Of a stretch of 64,000 bases of DNA, positions 1 through 10,719 are shown piece after piece (within the stretch, counting starts at the first letter, position 1; the number at the start of each line of letters is the position of its first letter). The notes below the pieces were generated by a model, which ran no database searches, was not told the DNA's origin, and was given only the letters and a program-made list of their open reading frames with translations. The stretch is from Allodiplogaster sudhausi (lineage: Eukaryota > Nematoda > Chromadorea > Rhabditida > Diplogasteridae). The DNA is taken from contig CALZFC010000354.1 in the NCBI GenBank assembly GCA_945643635.1, forward strand, positions 1,624,001 through 1,688,000, read 5' to 3'. The position numbers were made by a program, and so were the translations under genes.

Positions 1-834
1 AATGAAATAAAATTAAAATAAATTTCTTCTTAAATTTATACATATTTATATGCACATAAAGCACATTAAAAGAATCAGCAGCTATGCGACAGTAAATATT
101 TAAGGATTAGAGAAAAATAATGATAATTTCTGAAATGTATTTGTTCCGCATTGAGTGTTATACAAATTCCTGCACTTGTGGAAACGCATTAGTGCATATT
201 TGTTAATCCTCTCTTCTTTGTAAATAAGTGCTAGAGGTAAGCATCCCTCAGTTTATATTTGTGAGTCTCCAAAAGTTGCAAGCAATTTTCGGTTCGGACA
301 TTGAATCAACTTTTGATTTCGACATTGAATCATGAGATAAGAGAGCACATTTCCTTATCAGCCACCACGCCCTACTTATCTCTTTGCCTGGGGAGAAAAG
401 TGTTTGTGCCAACGTGAGAATCATCCTTTGTGACGTCATCGATGGAACACTTCATTTTCCTGGTAATCACGCATATCCTTATCACAATCTTGCTGCTTAT
501 CTTGGGTGTGGCCCCCGGAAGCCGTGCTAGCTAGTAGTTTTATTTATTCTTTTATAAATCATCATATTTTCCCTTTCTACAGTAATCCTTCGCCTTACGA
601 ATTGGGGTGTTGCCGCCTATCGAAATTCACAAGAGAAAAAGAAACGGAGAGAGAGAGAAAGAGAAAGATAGAGATAGAGAGAGAGAGAGAGAGAGAGTAG
701 TAAGGAGGTGGAGAAAAAGGATAGTGATTTAAGAGTGAGGTAGGAAAGAGAGATTAGAGAAGAAGAGATGAGAGAAAGAGAGATTAGAGAGAAAGAGAGA
801 GAGAGAGAGATTGGAGAAAGAGAACAGCACTGAC
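1..834. other. 3' region of the transporter gene; no resolved coding exon
   Basis: The last safe transporter exon ends at 835. Between 617 and 830 lies a GA-rich microsatellite on the + strand. A possible small exon on the - strand near 591-610 starts after an AG and ends at a good GTAAGG donor, but it gives only a few residues. An SLC1 protein should continue past its TM8 Asp-Trp-Leu-Leu motif with roughly 60-100 residues including a Gly-Asp motif. I could not find that sequence here, so the C-terminal exons may be diverged, lost, or left of the window. Confidence 0.4.
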
Positions 835-1143
835 AGTAGCCAGTCGACGGTGAGCAGAAGACTGAGGTCCTTGACGGGCAGGCCGACCGTTTGAAGGACG
901 ATGACAATTGTGTCCAGGCCGGCCGGCACGGATCCGGAGCCAATCGAGGCTACCGTAGTCGTCACACTAAAAATATAGGATTAGTAAATCGATGAAACAC
1001 ACTAAAATAAAGAAATTAATTCGAGCCTGATTGTGAGCAGATCGAATGCGGTCAGCTTTATGGCGTGCAGCTGCGCGACAAAGATGACGGCTACCGCTTC
1101 GTAGAGTGCAGTTCCATCCTGAGGCGAATTCTTTCTTTCCTCA

Positions 1144-1187
<44 letters not shown>

Positions 1188-1254
1188 CACGCTCAGTACC
1201 TCTCTCTCTACCTCTGCACTCCCTCTCCACATCTCTCTCACACCTCTCTCTCTT

Positions 1255-1297
<43 letters not shown>

Positions 1298-2119
1298 ACG
1301 TTCCCTCCTCTCCCTCCCTCCGCACACTCTCTCCTCATCTCTCTCTCTCTATCTTTCTCGGGTCAAAGAGGCCCACTCGCTTCTCATATCACCCTCAGGC
1401 ATTAAGCTACCATGGTAATGGTAGCGCCGAGCGGCAGCACGAAACGCGTGACGCGCCGGTCGATCTTCAAGTTCTCCTCGAGACATCGGAAGGTCACCGG
1501 CAGAGTGGCGCCACGAAAATAGAGAGAAACTAATGGGAAGAACTCATTCCGAACGTTAAAGATGCTTCTTTTCTTGCTCTCTATTTCTCTTCTTCGGGTA
1601 ATGTATAATTGAAAAATTCAATGGAATTTATTTTTTAATCATTTTAATATTGAGACCTTTTCCTTGCTATCTTACATTATAGAAAACAAGTACAATTATT
1701 TTAAAAAGGATAATATAGAATTATTTTTTTATTTAAAGAAAGAGATACATAGAGAGAGAAAGGGAGAGAGCAAGAGAGAGAGAGAGAGAAAGTGGGAGAC
1801 AGAGAGAGAGAGAAAAAGAGAGAGAAAGAAGAGGAAACCTCGACGCCGTCCCGAAGGCGGTTGCGAGCGCCTGAAGCATACCCGTGAGGAACTGGAAAGG
1901 ACTCTTGCGAGTGAAGAGGAAGTAGAGAAGAGGCAGAGTCAGCAGAGAGTGGATCATCAAGCCGCAGATCACAGTCACCACGTACATTGCGAGAGCCTAG
2001 TAAAAGTTAGATGGAAAGAGAAGGACAGTGACAGCAATGAAGAGAAAGAGATAGAGAGACAGAGGGACCGCGAGAGAGAGAGAGAGAGAAAATGAAAGAG
2101 AGACAGCAAGAGACAAAGG

Positions 2120-2162
<43 letters not shown>

Positions 2163-2404
2163 GATACATGTAAATATGTACATACTGACAAATGATCTGA
2201 GCGAAAATATTTTGCGGTTTCGAATGTGATACAACTTTTTTTTCAAGCTGAATAAAAAAATTTCTGACCTGCGCCGTCTCCGTGAGATTGTCAATGTCGA
2301 CGATGTTCTTTGTGACGAGCGAGAGAATGCCGATCGGGTAGCACCTGGAAGAGTGCGAGAGAGAGAGGGAGAGAAAAGAAGGAGGAGGGTGATGAGCGAG
2401 ATCT

Positions 2405-2435
<31 letters not shown>

Positions 2436-2461
2436 TAAAAGGAAAAGCACTACATAGTGCA

Positions 2462-2503
<42 letters not shown>

Positions 2504-4305
2504 GGAGAGTGGGAGAGAGGGAGAGAGAGGGAGTAAAAGAAAGCGATATTGCAAAACCGAGCCCTTACCACATGAGCGCCGAGATCCATCTCATGATGAT
2601 GGCATCCAGAACGATGAAGAAGTTGATCATGAGCCGTGCCTGGTCACCGAGGATCGACAGAATGATGCCGAATCCGGAGCAGAAGACGATCAGGCCTATG
2701 TATGTAGTATATATGCATATTAATTTATCTATTTTTTTAACTATTTATTTATTTATTTCAAAAGGGTAAATAATGAATAATATAATATAATTAATTAATT
2801 GATCGACATCTCTTCTAGAACCGAACCGAGCACGTTCATCTCGTTCGTGTACATCAGCTGCGGCTTGAACGTCTCTACAATCGTAAAGTTGCCGCCCGCC
2901 GTCGCATTTCCGCGCATAATCTGTTCAAGGGGACGTCCCATTGCCTTCAACTCGACATTGGGTGGTATATTGTAATTAGAAAGAGTAATTTTTATTTTCA
3001 TAAAATCATAAAATTTCCATCGTAGGTTAAACAATATAGACAAATTATCCATTATATAAAACAATTTTATATACAATGTAGATTTAAATTTTTTCATATC
3101 ATTTTACCCGCTTTCATCGACGTTGACCACGCGCCGAATAGACATTTCAACGAAAAAGGTAGATCATTTCAAGTGCTTCAATTCCGGGGGTGGAATAAGC
3201 GCTCGCAAACCTTTGGCCTGAGGCTCACGTAGTACGTCTGCACTTGCTGGAAGGTGGCTTGGACAATGTTCTCGGGGAACATGTTCCTAGAAGTTGTTCG
3301 GTTTTTTATCATTTAAAATTATCATATATACATATTTATATAAATTTTATAAAACGATTTAATATAATTAATTAATTAATAATTTTAATTTTTTTTTGAT
3401 AAATAAAAAGTGTCACCTAATCTGATCGAGAAACGTGTCGAGCGTCGAGAGCGCCGTGTTCTCGAGGGTGCCCTCGCCGAGCTCGTGGATCAGCTCGGGC
3501 CGGCCCGGGTGGATCGACGACACGAGGATGATGCCGGTCTGGGCGTAATAGATTTATTTATTTGTCATTAATTGATTAATTGACTAATTGATTTGCTGTT
3601 ACATTTTGTATTGATTTGTCTTAATTTACAATCGTGCGATTGATTTATTGTTTATTGGTTTATCGATTTTTTTATCGACTTATTGCGAATTTATTGATTT
3701 TTCTTCTTTGTCATTCGATCAATGGACAACAACTAAATAAATGCTAACAAAGGTGGAGAGGAAGGTGGTAATGAGATAGTAGAAGACGGTGACGGAGCCG
3801 ATTCGACGAGCATCACGCGCTCTCACTTGTGACAGGGCTCAAAAGTAATCGATAAATCAGTCAATCAATACTCTCTCTCTCTCTTATCTTTGCCACTAAT
3901 CGATAGTTTGCCGATGAAAAAATGTAACATTTATGTTGACATGCCAATAGTTTTTTTATATTGTTCTTGCCTAACAATAGCAGGTGGGAAATGAGAAATA
4001 AGTAGCGAAAGAGAGAGAGATATAGAAAAAGAGAGAAGGAGAGAGGGAGAGAAATTGAGAGAGAGAAAGAGAGAGAAAGAGAGAGAAAGAAAGAAGAGAC
4101 CCGAAATGACTGAAGAGATGATGAGCGGCAGAATCATCATTTCGACGATTTGCATGAAAATTTCGCCCGGAAAGCCGATTAGCGAGATGGTGTCATTGCT
4201 GCAGAGGAAGGAGGAGTTAGCATGGAGAGGCAGTCAAAAAGCATACGTCATATCATCATACGTTGGGATTCGTGATATGTATCTCTCTCTCCCTCTCTCT
4301 CTTTC

Positions 4306-4338
<33 letters not shown>

Positions 4339-4834
4339 TACTCACAATCTCTTTCGAACTCTCTCTCTCTTACTCTCAATCTCTTTCGAACTCTCTCTCT
4401 CTCCCTCTTTCACTCCACCACGTTCCTTTCCGTTCTTTCGAATGTACATCTCTCTCGTTCCTTCCTCATTTCCATGTCACTCAACGTATGCATGGAAGTT
4501 CTCCTTTTTTTATCATAAAGTTTTGTCTAGTTATCAAGGGTTTGGATAACGCGATCATATTTATCATGCTATTATTTCTATATTGTTAGCTTCCTACTTT
4601 CCACTCATACACACACTTTCTCGCTTCGTATATCTCACTCTCTGCTTCTCTATTTCTCTCTCTAATTCTATCTCTATTTCTCTCTCTAATTCTATCTCTA
4701 TTTCTCTCTCTACTTCTCTCTCTCTCTCACTCCCTGTCTAACCTCGGCTCGAATGGCCTAATGATGAAGCCGAGCACAATACCGATGACCACCGACTCGA
4801 TGGTGAGCACGAGAAGGAGATCTTTCTTGTTCAT
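835..4834 (-). CDS. Excitatory amino acid (glutamate) transporter, SLC1/EAAT family, 12 exons, C-terminus unresolved
   Basis: SLC1 carriers are homotrimeric plasma-membrane Na+-coupled glutamate/aspartate transporters. Exons, 5' to 3': 4834-4743, 4198-4101, 3837-3749, 3538-3417, 3286-3211, 2950-2827, 2695-2569, 2344-2269, 1996-1839, 1510-1411, 1118-1027, 966-835. Splice phases agree throughout and give about 428 residues. Family landmarks in order are: TM1 (IGIVLGF); the [18 protein letters not shown] segment; FYYLITTF; a large extracellular loop with N-glycosylation sequons ([10 protein letters not shown]); [17 protein letters not shown]; the HP1 serine-rich tip as [33 protein letters not shown]; and [18 protein letters not shown]. 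The NMDGT motif reads TMDGT. Introns hold long GA/CT microsatellites. The second intron from the end has a GC donor, and the exon at 1510 follows GG rather than AG. The ATG at 4834 is the first in frame beside TM1; an upstream exon could add cytoplasmic residues. Family assignment is firm; the C-terminus and 5' start are not. Confidence 0.9.
1141..1368. repeat. (CT)n microsatellite in a transporter intron
   Basis: Two long CT runs are separated by degenerate CT-rich DNA, within the intron between the transporter exons at 1118 and 1411. In the sense orientation of the gene this is GA-rich. Confidence 0.9.
1740..1838. repeat. (GA)n microsatellite
   Basis: GA-rich tract directly after the donor of the transporter exon 1996-1839. 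It reads as CT in the sense direction. Confidence 0.85.
2037..2534. repeat. Two clusters of (GA)n microsatellite flanking a transporter exon
   Basis: GA runs at about 2037-2163 and 2347-2534 fill the introns either side of the 76-nt exon 2344-2269. Both read as pyrimidine tracts on the sense strand. Confidence 0.85.
4006..4735. repeat. GA- and CT-microsatellite clusters in transporter introns
   Basis: A GA tract at about 4006-4095 abuts the donor of exon 4198-4101. CT tracts at about 4278-4400 and 4620-4735 fill the first intron, so both orientations occur within one gene. Confidence 0.85.
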
Positions 4835-4921
4835 CTTTCTTCGGCTCCTCAGCCTTCTGCCGCCGGGCAGCCGAGGGGAGAAAAGGGAAAAGGAGAGAAG
4901 ACGGGGGGCCTGGAATACAAA

Positions 4922-5476
4922 TTGTTAAGTTATTTCATTATTATTTCTATTTAGCAATTCTTGCCAAATTCAGTGGTCTTTTTTATGTGCATATTTTGGT
5001 TTATGTTCAGCAAGTTCGTCATGTAAAAAAAGGTTTAAATGAAATAACTATAAATGTGTGAATATAAAAAAACAAGAGTAAACAAAACAAAATGGGTAGC
5101 GAATCGACAAATGAAAACATGTATGTATATACATACACATAAAATACATGCATATGTATGTACATATGTATGTATTACATATGTACATACATATGTACAT
5201 ATATAATTTAATTAAAATGAGGATATTTTCATCTGTCGGTGATATCGATCGCTTACGGAAGGCAGAGATCAGTGTGAGGCAACGGTCACAATTGTATGTG
5301 TGTCGTTATCAAATTGGTAGGAAAGAGCACGCGAAACAGAGAGAGAGAGAGGGAGAGAGAGATAGCAGTAGGTGATACGAGAGAGGTTGCGAGACTGATT
5401 GTGAGAGGAATGGTGCTCAAATGGCACAAAAAACAGTGAGAGCTTTGAGCGGAGAGTGGAAGTAAGTGTAATAGAA

Positions 5477-5524
<48 letters not shown>

Positions 5525-6620
5525 GACAGGCAGCTATTATTATCCCTATCTCCCTCACTTTATCGCAGTCACTCTATCTCTCTCTCTCCTCTATCTCTCA
5601 TGTCCCTCTCTTCCTGTCCCTCTTTGTACACTATCCCTCTCTCTCCCACTTCTCTCTCTCGCTTCCTGTCTCTCTCTCCCTGTCACTCCCTCTCTCCGGA
5701 GACAGCGATATCGTGTAGTAGTAGCGGAGCCACATGGACTTTGGCGACACCGTAACGAGTGAAGTCGGACTCAATAACATTCTGACTTATCAGTAGTCTG
5801 ACACTTCCCCCTCGACCGCAAATATTCCTATTGTTAGGCCGATTTGGGCGTTGCTACTGACGGCCATTAATACGCTTACAAGAACTTCGCATTCCAAAAA
5901 TACGCATTCACAAACCCTACAGTAACCACTGCATTTTCACATGTCTAAACAATGGTACATATTTAATGTTTAAAAAAAATGTGTTACTAAATATTAGTTC
6001 CGATAAAACTGTTCAATATCAATAATAAATGTCGTCAAACAAGAAGTTACGAAATATTGTATGAAGTTTATAAAAGTATGAACAAAAATTCCCGAGTTGC
6101 AAGAATGATTCTGTCTAGGTCGTAAGTATATGGAGACTGTCCACAAGTCCTTCCTCCGAGAGGGAGAGAGAGCGAGAGAGGTAGAGAGAGAGAGAGGGAA
6201 AGAAAGAGAGAGTAAGAGAGCGAGAGAGTGAGAGAGTAGGAGAGAGAAAGAGAGAGAATGAGAGTGAGGAGAGAGATTGAGACAGAGATAGAGAGAGAGT
6301 GAGAAGATATCCATTCCTCGGTCTTCTCCTGTTTGGTGACGTCTGTAGGCAACGGCGCTAAGCCGTGATCGACGTCTATGATTTGCATATTTTTACGCAT
6401 CTGAATTTCCTCTTTCTTTCTCTGTCGCCTCCTGATCTCTCATAAACATACAGTCTCATTGGCTCTAAATCCCCTTTTTCACTCTGTTGTTTTCCAGTTC
6501 TCCTGAATTCCCTTGGTCCTTTTCAACCCTTTTCCGTCTCTCACGCAGATCTTCTTTCTCTCTCTCTCACTCTCTCTCCTTTCTAAGCCTTCTCTACCAG
6601 ACTAAACATTCTCAATATAT

Positions 6621-6665
<45 letters not shown>

Positions 6666-7866
6666 CTCGTTACTCTTTCAATGCGCTTATTGAAAGGAAG
6701 CGTACATTATCACTGTTGCGTAAATGGCTGCAGCAATAAAGTGTTTTATTATCAATGACGTCTACATTCTCATGACGAGTTTCAATTTAAAAATTTAGTG
6801 CAAAGTGCACTAAACTACACCAAGTTGGATACAATATTTTTCAGGACTGAAATGGTCTTGGTGAGATCTATATATGTCTGTATCTTCTCTCTCTCACTCA
6901 TACTCTCCCTCTCTCTCTCTCTTACTCTCTTCCTCTTGGTTTGTATATTCTCTCTCGGACAGTATCCGTGCCTCATCATTCTTACTTTCTTTCTTTCTCT
7001 CTTCGTCTCTTTCTATATTCTCATTCTCTCTCAATCCCTGATAATAAGTGATCATTGTCAAAGAAAGTGAGGTTTTGCGGTGAGGGGCGTCTCCCAATTG
7101 TTCGATGGCCCTCCAAGCAAAATCTTATCAGGAAAAGACGGGCGAATACTAAAGAAGAGGAGTCAGGCGCCCTCGCCCCTTTCTTCCTTTCCTTGCGCCT
7201 CTCATCTTTCCTGGTATCGCCCGGTATCGAAGGCGTGGTGCAGGAAGAGAGAAGTTTCACTCTATTTATCACGCCATTGATCGATGAAATGAGCCTTTCC
7301 TGATGAACATTTGGATTTTTGAGCTTCAGAAAGAATCTTTTATAAGAAAAAGGATTAACAACTACATATGTTTATACACGTGAGAATTATTACTGTTATT
7401 AGCCATAAATTTATCCTGTTTTTTTATTGTTACACGTGTAGTTGCTCTATTTTATTCCTGTGTAGTCATAGCGAACTTTCTCTTGTAAAAATGAATGAAC
7501 GAACACTTCTTCGTTTTGGTCAAGACGGTTTTAAAGTGATTTGTTTTCTAGTCCTTTTTTTTGGTTTAGACATTACTCCATTTGACGGTCGCTGCACCTT
7601 CTCCGATGACAACCGAACACATCGTGCAGGCAAGTTGATGCTGCCTGCCTGGTGCATTTGTCCCATACGCTGAGTGACATTCCATATTACTCGTGCAATC
7701 ATTTCGACCCATCGCGAAAGGGAGTACTTTACCCACGCAGTTTACATTTTCTAATAAAAGAAAATGCGAAAATCTTAGACCCAAAAAGTGAACCGTAACG
7801 AACATTTTTAGGATAAAGAAGAATAATTCAGTTCTTTTAAAGAGAACTTGATAATCACAATAGCGA
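4922..7866. other. Spacer upstream of the transporter; no supported complete gene
   Basis: AT-rich and GA/CT-rich DNA. Microsatellites lie at about 5338-5365, 5470-5522 (GA), 5575-5700 (CT-rich), 6160-6300 (GA), 6540-6662 (CT) and 6883-7035 (CT). An ATGTAC palindrome lies near 5150-5200. On the - strand, 6400-6310 reads as a non-repetitive stretch starting MRKNMQIIDVDHGLAPL that could be an upstream cytoplasmic exon of the transporter, but no clear donor joins it to 4834. On the + strand, 7055-7300 is an open frame without recognisable features. Confidence 0.4.
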
Positions 7867-7932
7867 GAACAAATTGTATTGCACAATTTTGTTCAATGTC
7901 AAATGGACAAAGTTGTGCAATACAATTTGTTC
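7867..7932. other. 66-nt hairpin: 28-bp stem, 10-nt loop
   Basis: The first 28 bases, 7867-7894, pair with 7905-7932. All positions match except two that form G:U pairs if the + strand is transcribed, and the outer 20 bp are perfect. The loop is 7895-7904. It lies about 115 bp before the first recognised exon of gene X. The size is pre-miRNA-like, but such a near-perfect stem could equally be a tiny inverted-repeat element. Confidence 0.55.
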
Positions 7933-8030
7933 AGCTTCTTCTTTCTAATTGTTCAGCTTCATAATTGTTCAGTTTCTTGTTGTTCAGCTTTCAAATTAAT
8001 TGTTTCTACTTAATTGTTGCAATTGTTCAT
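7927..8030 (+). repeat. Degenerate short repeats of TTGTTCAGCTT type
   Basis: Four to five irregularly spaced copies of a TTGTTCAGCTT-like motif follow the hairpin and run up to the acceptor of gene X at 8047. Confidence 0.5.
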
Positions 8031-8047
8031 CCTCGTTCTTTCTTCAG

Positions 8048-10099
8048 CTCGCCGGCCGCGTGCCCCTCGTCGGTCTCTCGCCCCATCTCGATCGAGTCGA
8101 GCTGCTCGAAGCCATCGATGCCGCCTTCCGCTCGGAGCACCTCCGAAGGCCCCCGAGGGCATCGGAAAGTAGCGGTGAAGACTGCGCACCCCTCAAGCAT
8201 CTCCTAGCCGTTCGCGACGCCGTAAGGGTCCGCGAAGACGATGGCAATGTCAGAGAAATAATGCATTTATTAATTAAATAATTTTTCAACATAAATACAA
8301 ATGCCTGAAGAAATTTGATGAACAAAGAGTGAAACTCGACGAATAGCTCTAAAATAAATAAATTAAAGTGATTCTTTTTCAGACCACGGTTGCGACTATT
8401 CCACTGCATGTCATCTCATCGCTGTCGATAGAGAGGATTCCTCTGGATGAAGAGGAGAGTTCGGATAGTTCCTCCTCCTCTTCTTCTTCCTCCTCCTCCT
8501 CTCTTGCCATGCTTGTCTTCCACGTTGGCTATTATCATCGTGACCGCCTCGCCTTCGATCTCGTGATCTTATATGCTGAGCAGGTATCTACATTAACAAA
8601 GAGAGAGAGAGAGAGAGAGATAGCGAGAGAGAGAGAGAGCGAGAGCGAGAGAGAATACAAACTATTGACTAAACATAATAATTCCAAAGTCTGTATCTTG
8701 TGGTCTTCAGGATCCACTTAAGACTAATTGTAAGAGATAAAGTTGCGAAAGTAGAAGGAGAGGAGAGAGAGAGCATGAGGAGTCAGGTAAGAGAAAGAGA
8801 GAGAAAGAGAAAGAGAGAGAGAGAGAGAAAGAGAGAGAGAGGGTCAACTAAGCCTAGAGGTGATAAGAGTAATGTTATCAGGCGGCCGCCCTTACCATCT
8901 ACGCCGATGTTACGAATGCATGTGAGCATGCGCACTCCGAAGCGACTTCGCTGAAGCGAGGTTTTCTTCGTCTTTTTATTTTTTTGTAAATTTATTTTGT
9001 TTGTATTCTAATTTATTTTATCAGCATTTTGCTCTTTTATTTTACCTCTTTTATTTGCTCAAATGAATACTGAATAAATTTGGGCGAACATCACTACCTT
9101 GTCGCCGAGCGCGATGATAACAAACCACTATCACCGTAAGAGTTAATTTCTATACTTACGTATATGTATATTTTTTAATAAAATAATATATTGCATTGTT
9201 AGCTTCTCAAATTTCTCTATTTTTTTTTATTTAGGCGAGAAAAAATAATGAAATGTCTTTTTTGAATAGTATTTTTTTAAATATATTTTTCCATTTTATT
9301 TTGTTTATTTTTCGTTTAAATTAAGTGAATATCTCGCGAATATTGACTGGGAAGACGATGAGTCTACGACAGAGACGTCAGAGTTGTCAATCACCGAAAT
9401 TGTTGACGACATCCTTGAAACGGTCGGTAGCGCAAAGGAGGAGTTCCATCAAAAACGTTATTAATACTTTTTCACACATATTAAATATTTTAATTGCTTA
9501 TTTTTCATTTATTCGCACTTTTCATCAAAAAAGAAGTAAATTTGCAAAAATAATTTGCATATACAAAAAAAAAACTAATTTAAGAACTTAAAAAATATGT
9601 AAATTCCAGGTCGTGACACATCTCAGCCGCCCTCAACGAATACGCTTTCTTGGCATTCTTCAAAGGTTAGAAAAATCTTATTTCAGGCAACTTTATTTTC
9701 GCCTTTTTGTGTGCAATTACCTGGAATTTTTGTCGAAATGAAATAGTTTATTGATTGTTTAATTTATTTAAAAAAGTGTTATTTTAGATTGGGAAGCGAG
9801 GAAGAGAACTTTCCACTTCTCGTACGCCAGATGATCGATCTCTTTGGCGAAAAGAAGAAGCTTGTTGCCAGTATGATTTTTTCTCTCTTTTTTTTAGATT
9901 AAAAATACAATGTTATAAAACCTGTTGACTTTATTGTGTTTTTTATTTTATTTAAAAAATACGTTCATGAAAGTTTAGATTTAGAAACTTTTTTAAAGAA
10001 TTCCGCGTAATCGTGCCCGACAAACAACTCGAGAACTTTCTACACATTCTCGAAGTGAATGACGTGCTCGGAGATCTTGACGAGGAAGTCATTTTGTAA
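8048..10099 (+). CDS. Gene X: unrecognised multi-exon gene, 5' end not found
   Basis: I do not recognise the family. Exons: 8048-8248, 8383-8583, 8882-8960, 9084-9135, 9326-9422, 9610-9665, 9788-9870, 9999-10099, with TAA at 10097-10099. Phases are consistent. The frame gives about 290 residues, beginning LAGRVPLVGLSPHLDRVELL. It continues through a poly-Ser run (about 12 Ser) in an acidic stretch, FHVGYYHRDRLAFDL, and an acidic Thr/Ser-rich segment, and ends LENFLHILEVNDVLGDLDEE. The start lies upstream: the first exon opens in phase 0 after a good TTCTTCAG acceptor, and its Leu/Val-rich start could be the end of a signal peptide encoded by a short first exon, as in gene A. The exon at 9084 is inferred from frame and a good GTAAGA donor but follows GG instead of AG. 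A decayed copy of exon 2 recurs at 14.3, 17.0 and 19.6 kb. The gene converges on gene A. Confidence 0.6.
8599..8843. repeat. (GA)n microsatellites in gene X intron 2
   Basis: GA runs at about 8599-8655 and 8755-8843 lie in the intron between exons 8583 and 8882. Confidence 0.85.
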
Positions 10100-10473
10100 C
10101 TCAATCCATTTATAAATTTACAAGATATCGATCTCATTAATTCTTTAATGATACTAATCACCAGTAATCCATTTTAATTTTCGTGACCTTTATTCAGGCA
10201 AAAAGGCGCGAAATCGAAAATATGTTTTTGTTTCTCCTTTAATATCGTTTCAATCTTAAATGATCTTTTGATGATTACAGCTTCTGATCTCGTTTGTTGC
10301 ATAATACATACAATACTTATTTGAAGGCTGTACCCTTTATAACCGTCTCCGAGATTTGAACTTTGCTTTTTTTTGCTTTATAAAAGAATCTTAACTTTGT
10401 TCCCAAAAAAACAAGAGAGTCAAGTGCACAATGAATCGGCACAATTAAAGTTGACAAAATTGTCTCATTCTTC
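10100..10473. other. Spacer between convergent genes X and A
   Basis: AT-rich. The part from about 10240 to 10380 resembles 20200-20410 downstream of gene B (shared GTTTCAATCTTAAATGAT and GTTGCATAATA words), so the 3' flanks of A and B are also paralogous. No gene seen. Confidence 0.55.
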
Positions 10474-10719
10474 TTATTCCTCGCTCTCAGCAGTCGATGG
10501 AGCTTCAGCCTTTGTAGTACCGGCAGCTGCAGGCACTTTAGACGATCTCCTGTATATGAAGATTGAAACAGTTAGAGGGAGAGAGAGAGAGAGAAAGGAG
10601 GAAGAGAGAGAGAGCTAGGAGAGAACGAGAGAGAGAGAGAAAGATGAAGCGAGGGAGAGAGATTAAGCGAGAGAAAAGATAGAAAGAAAGAGAAAGTGTG
10701 TTAGAAAGAGAGTTTTGAC

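Noticed and set aside
5148..5215. ATGTAC-type palindrome that could form a cruciform or small RNA
   Set aside because: It is a low-complexity GTAT/ATGTAC microsatellite, for which self-complementarity is expected.
617..6693. Many frames translating to Leu-Ser or Arg-Glu repeats
   Set aside because: These are translations of (CT)n and (GA)n microsatellites, mostly inside introns.
8704..8728. Micro-exon of gene X after GGTCTTCAG
   Set aside because: Its length breaks the phase between exons 2 and 3, which join in frame directly; the paralogous fragments at 14.6 kb do not conserve it.
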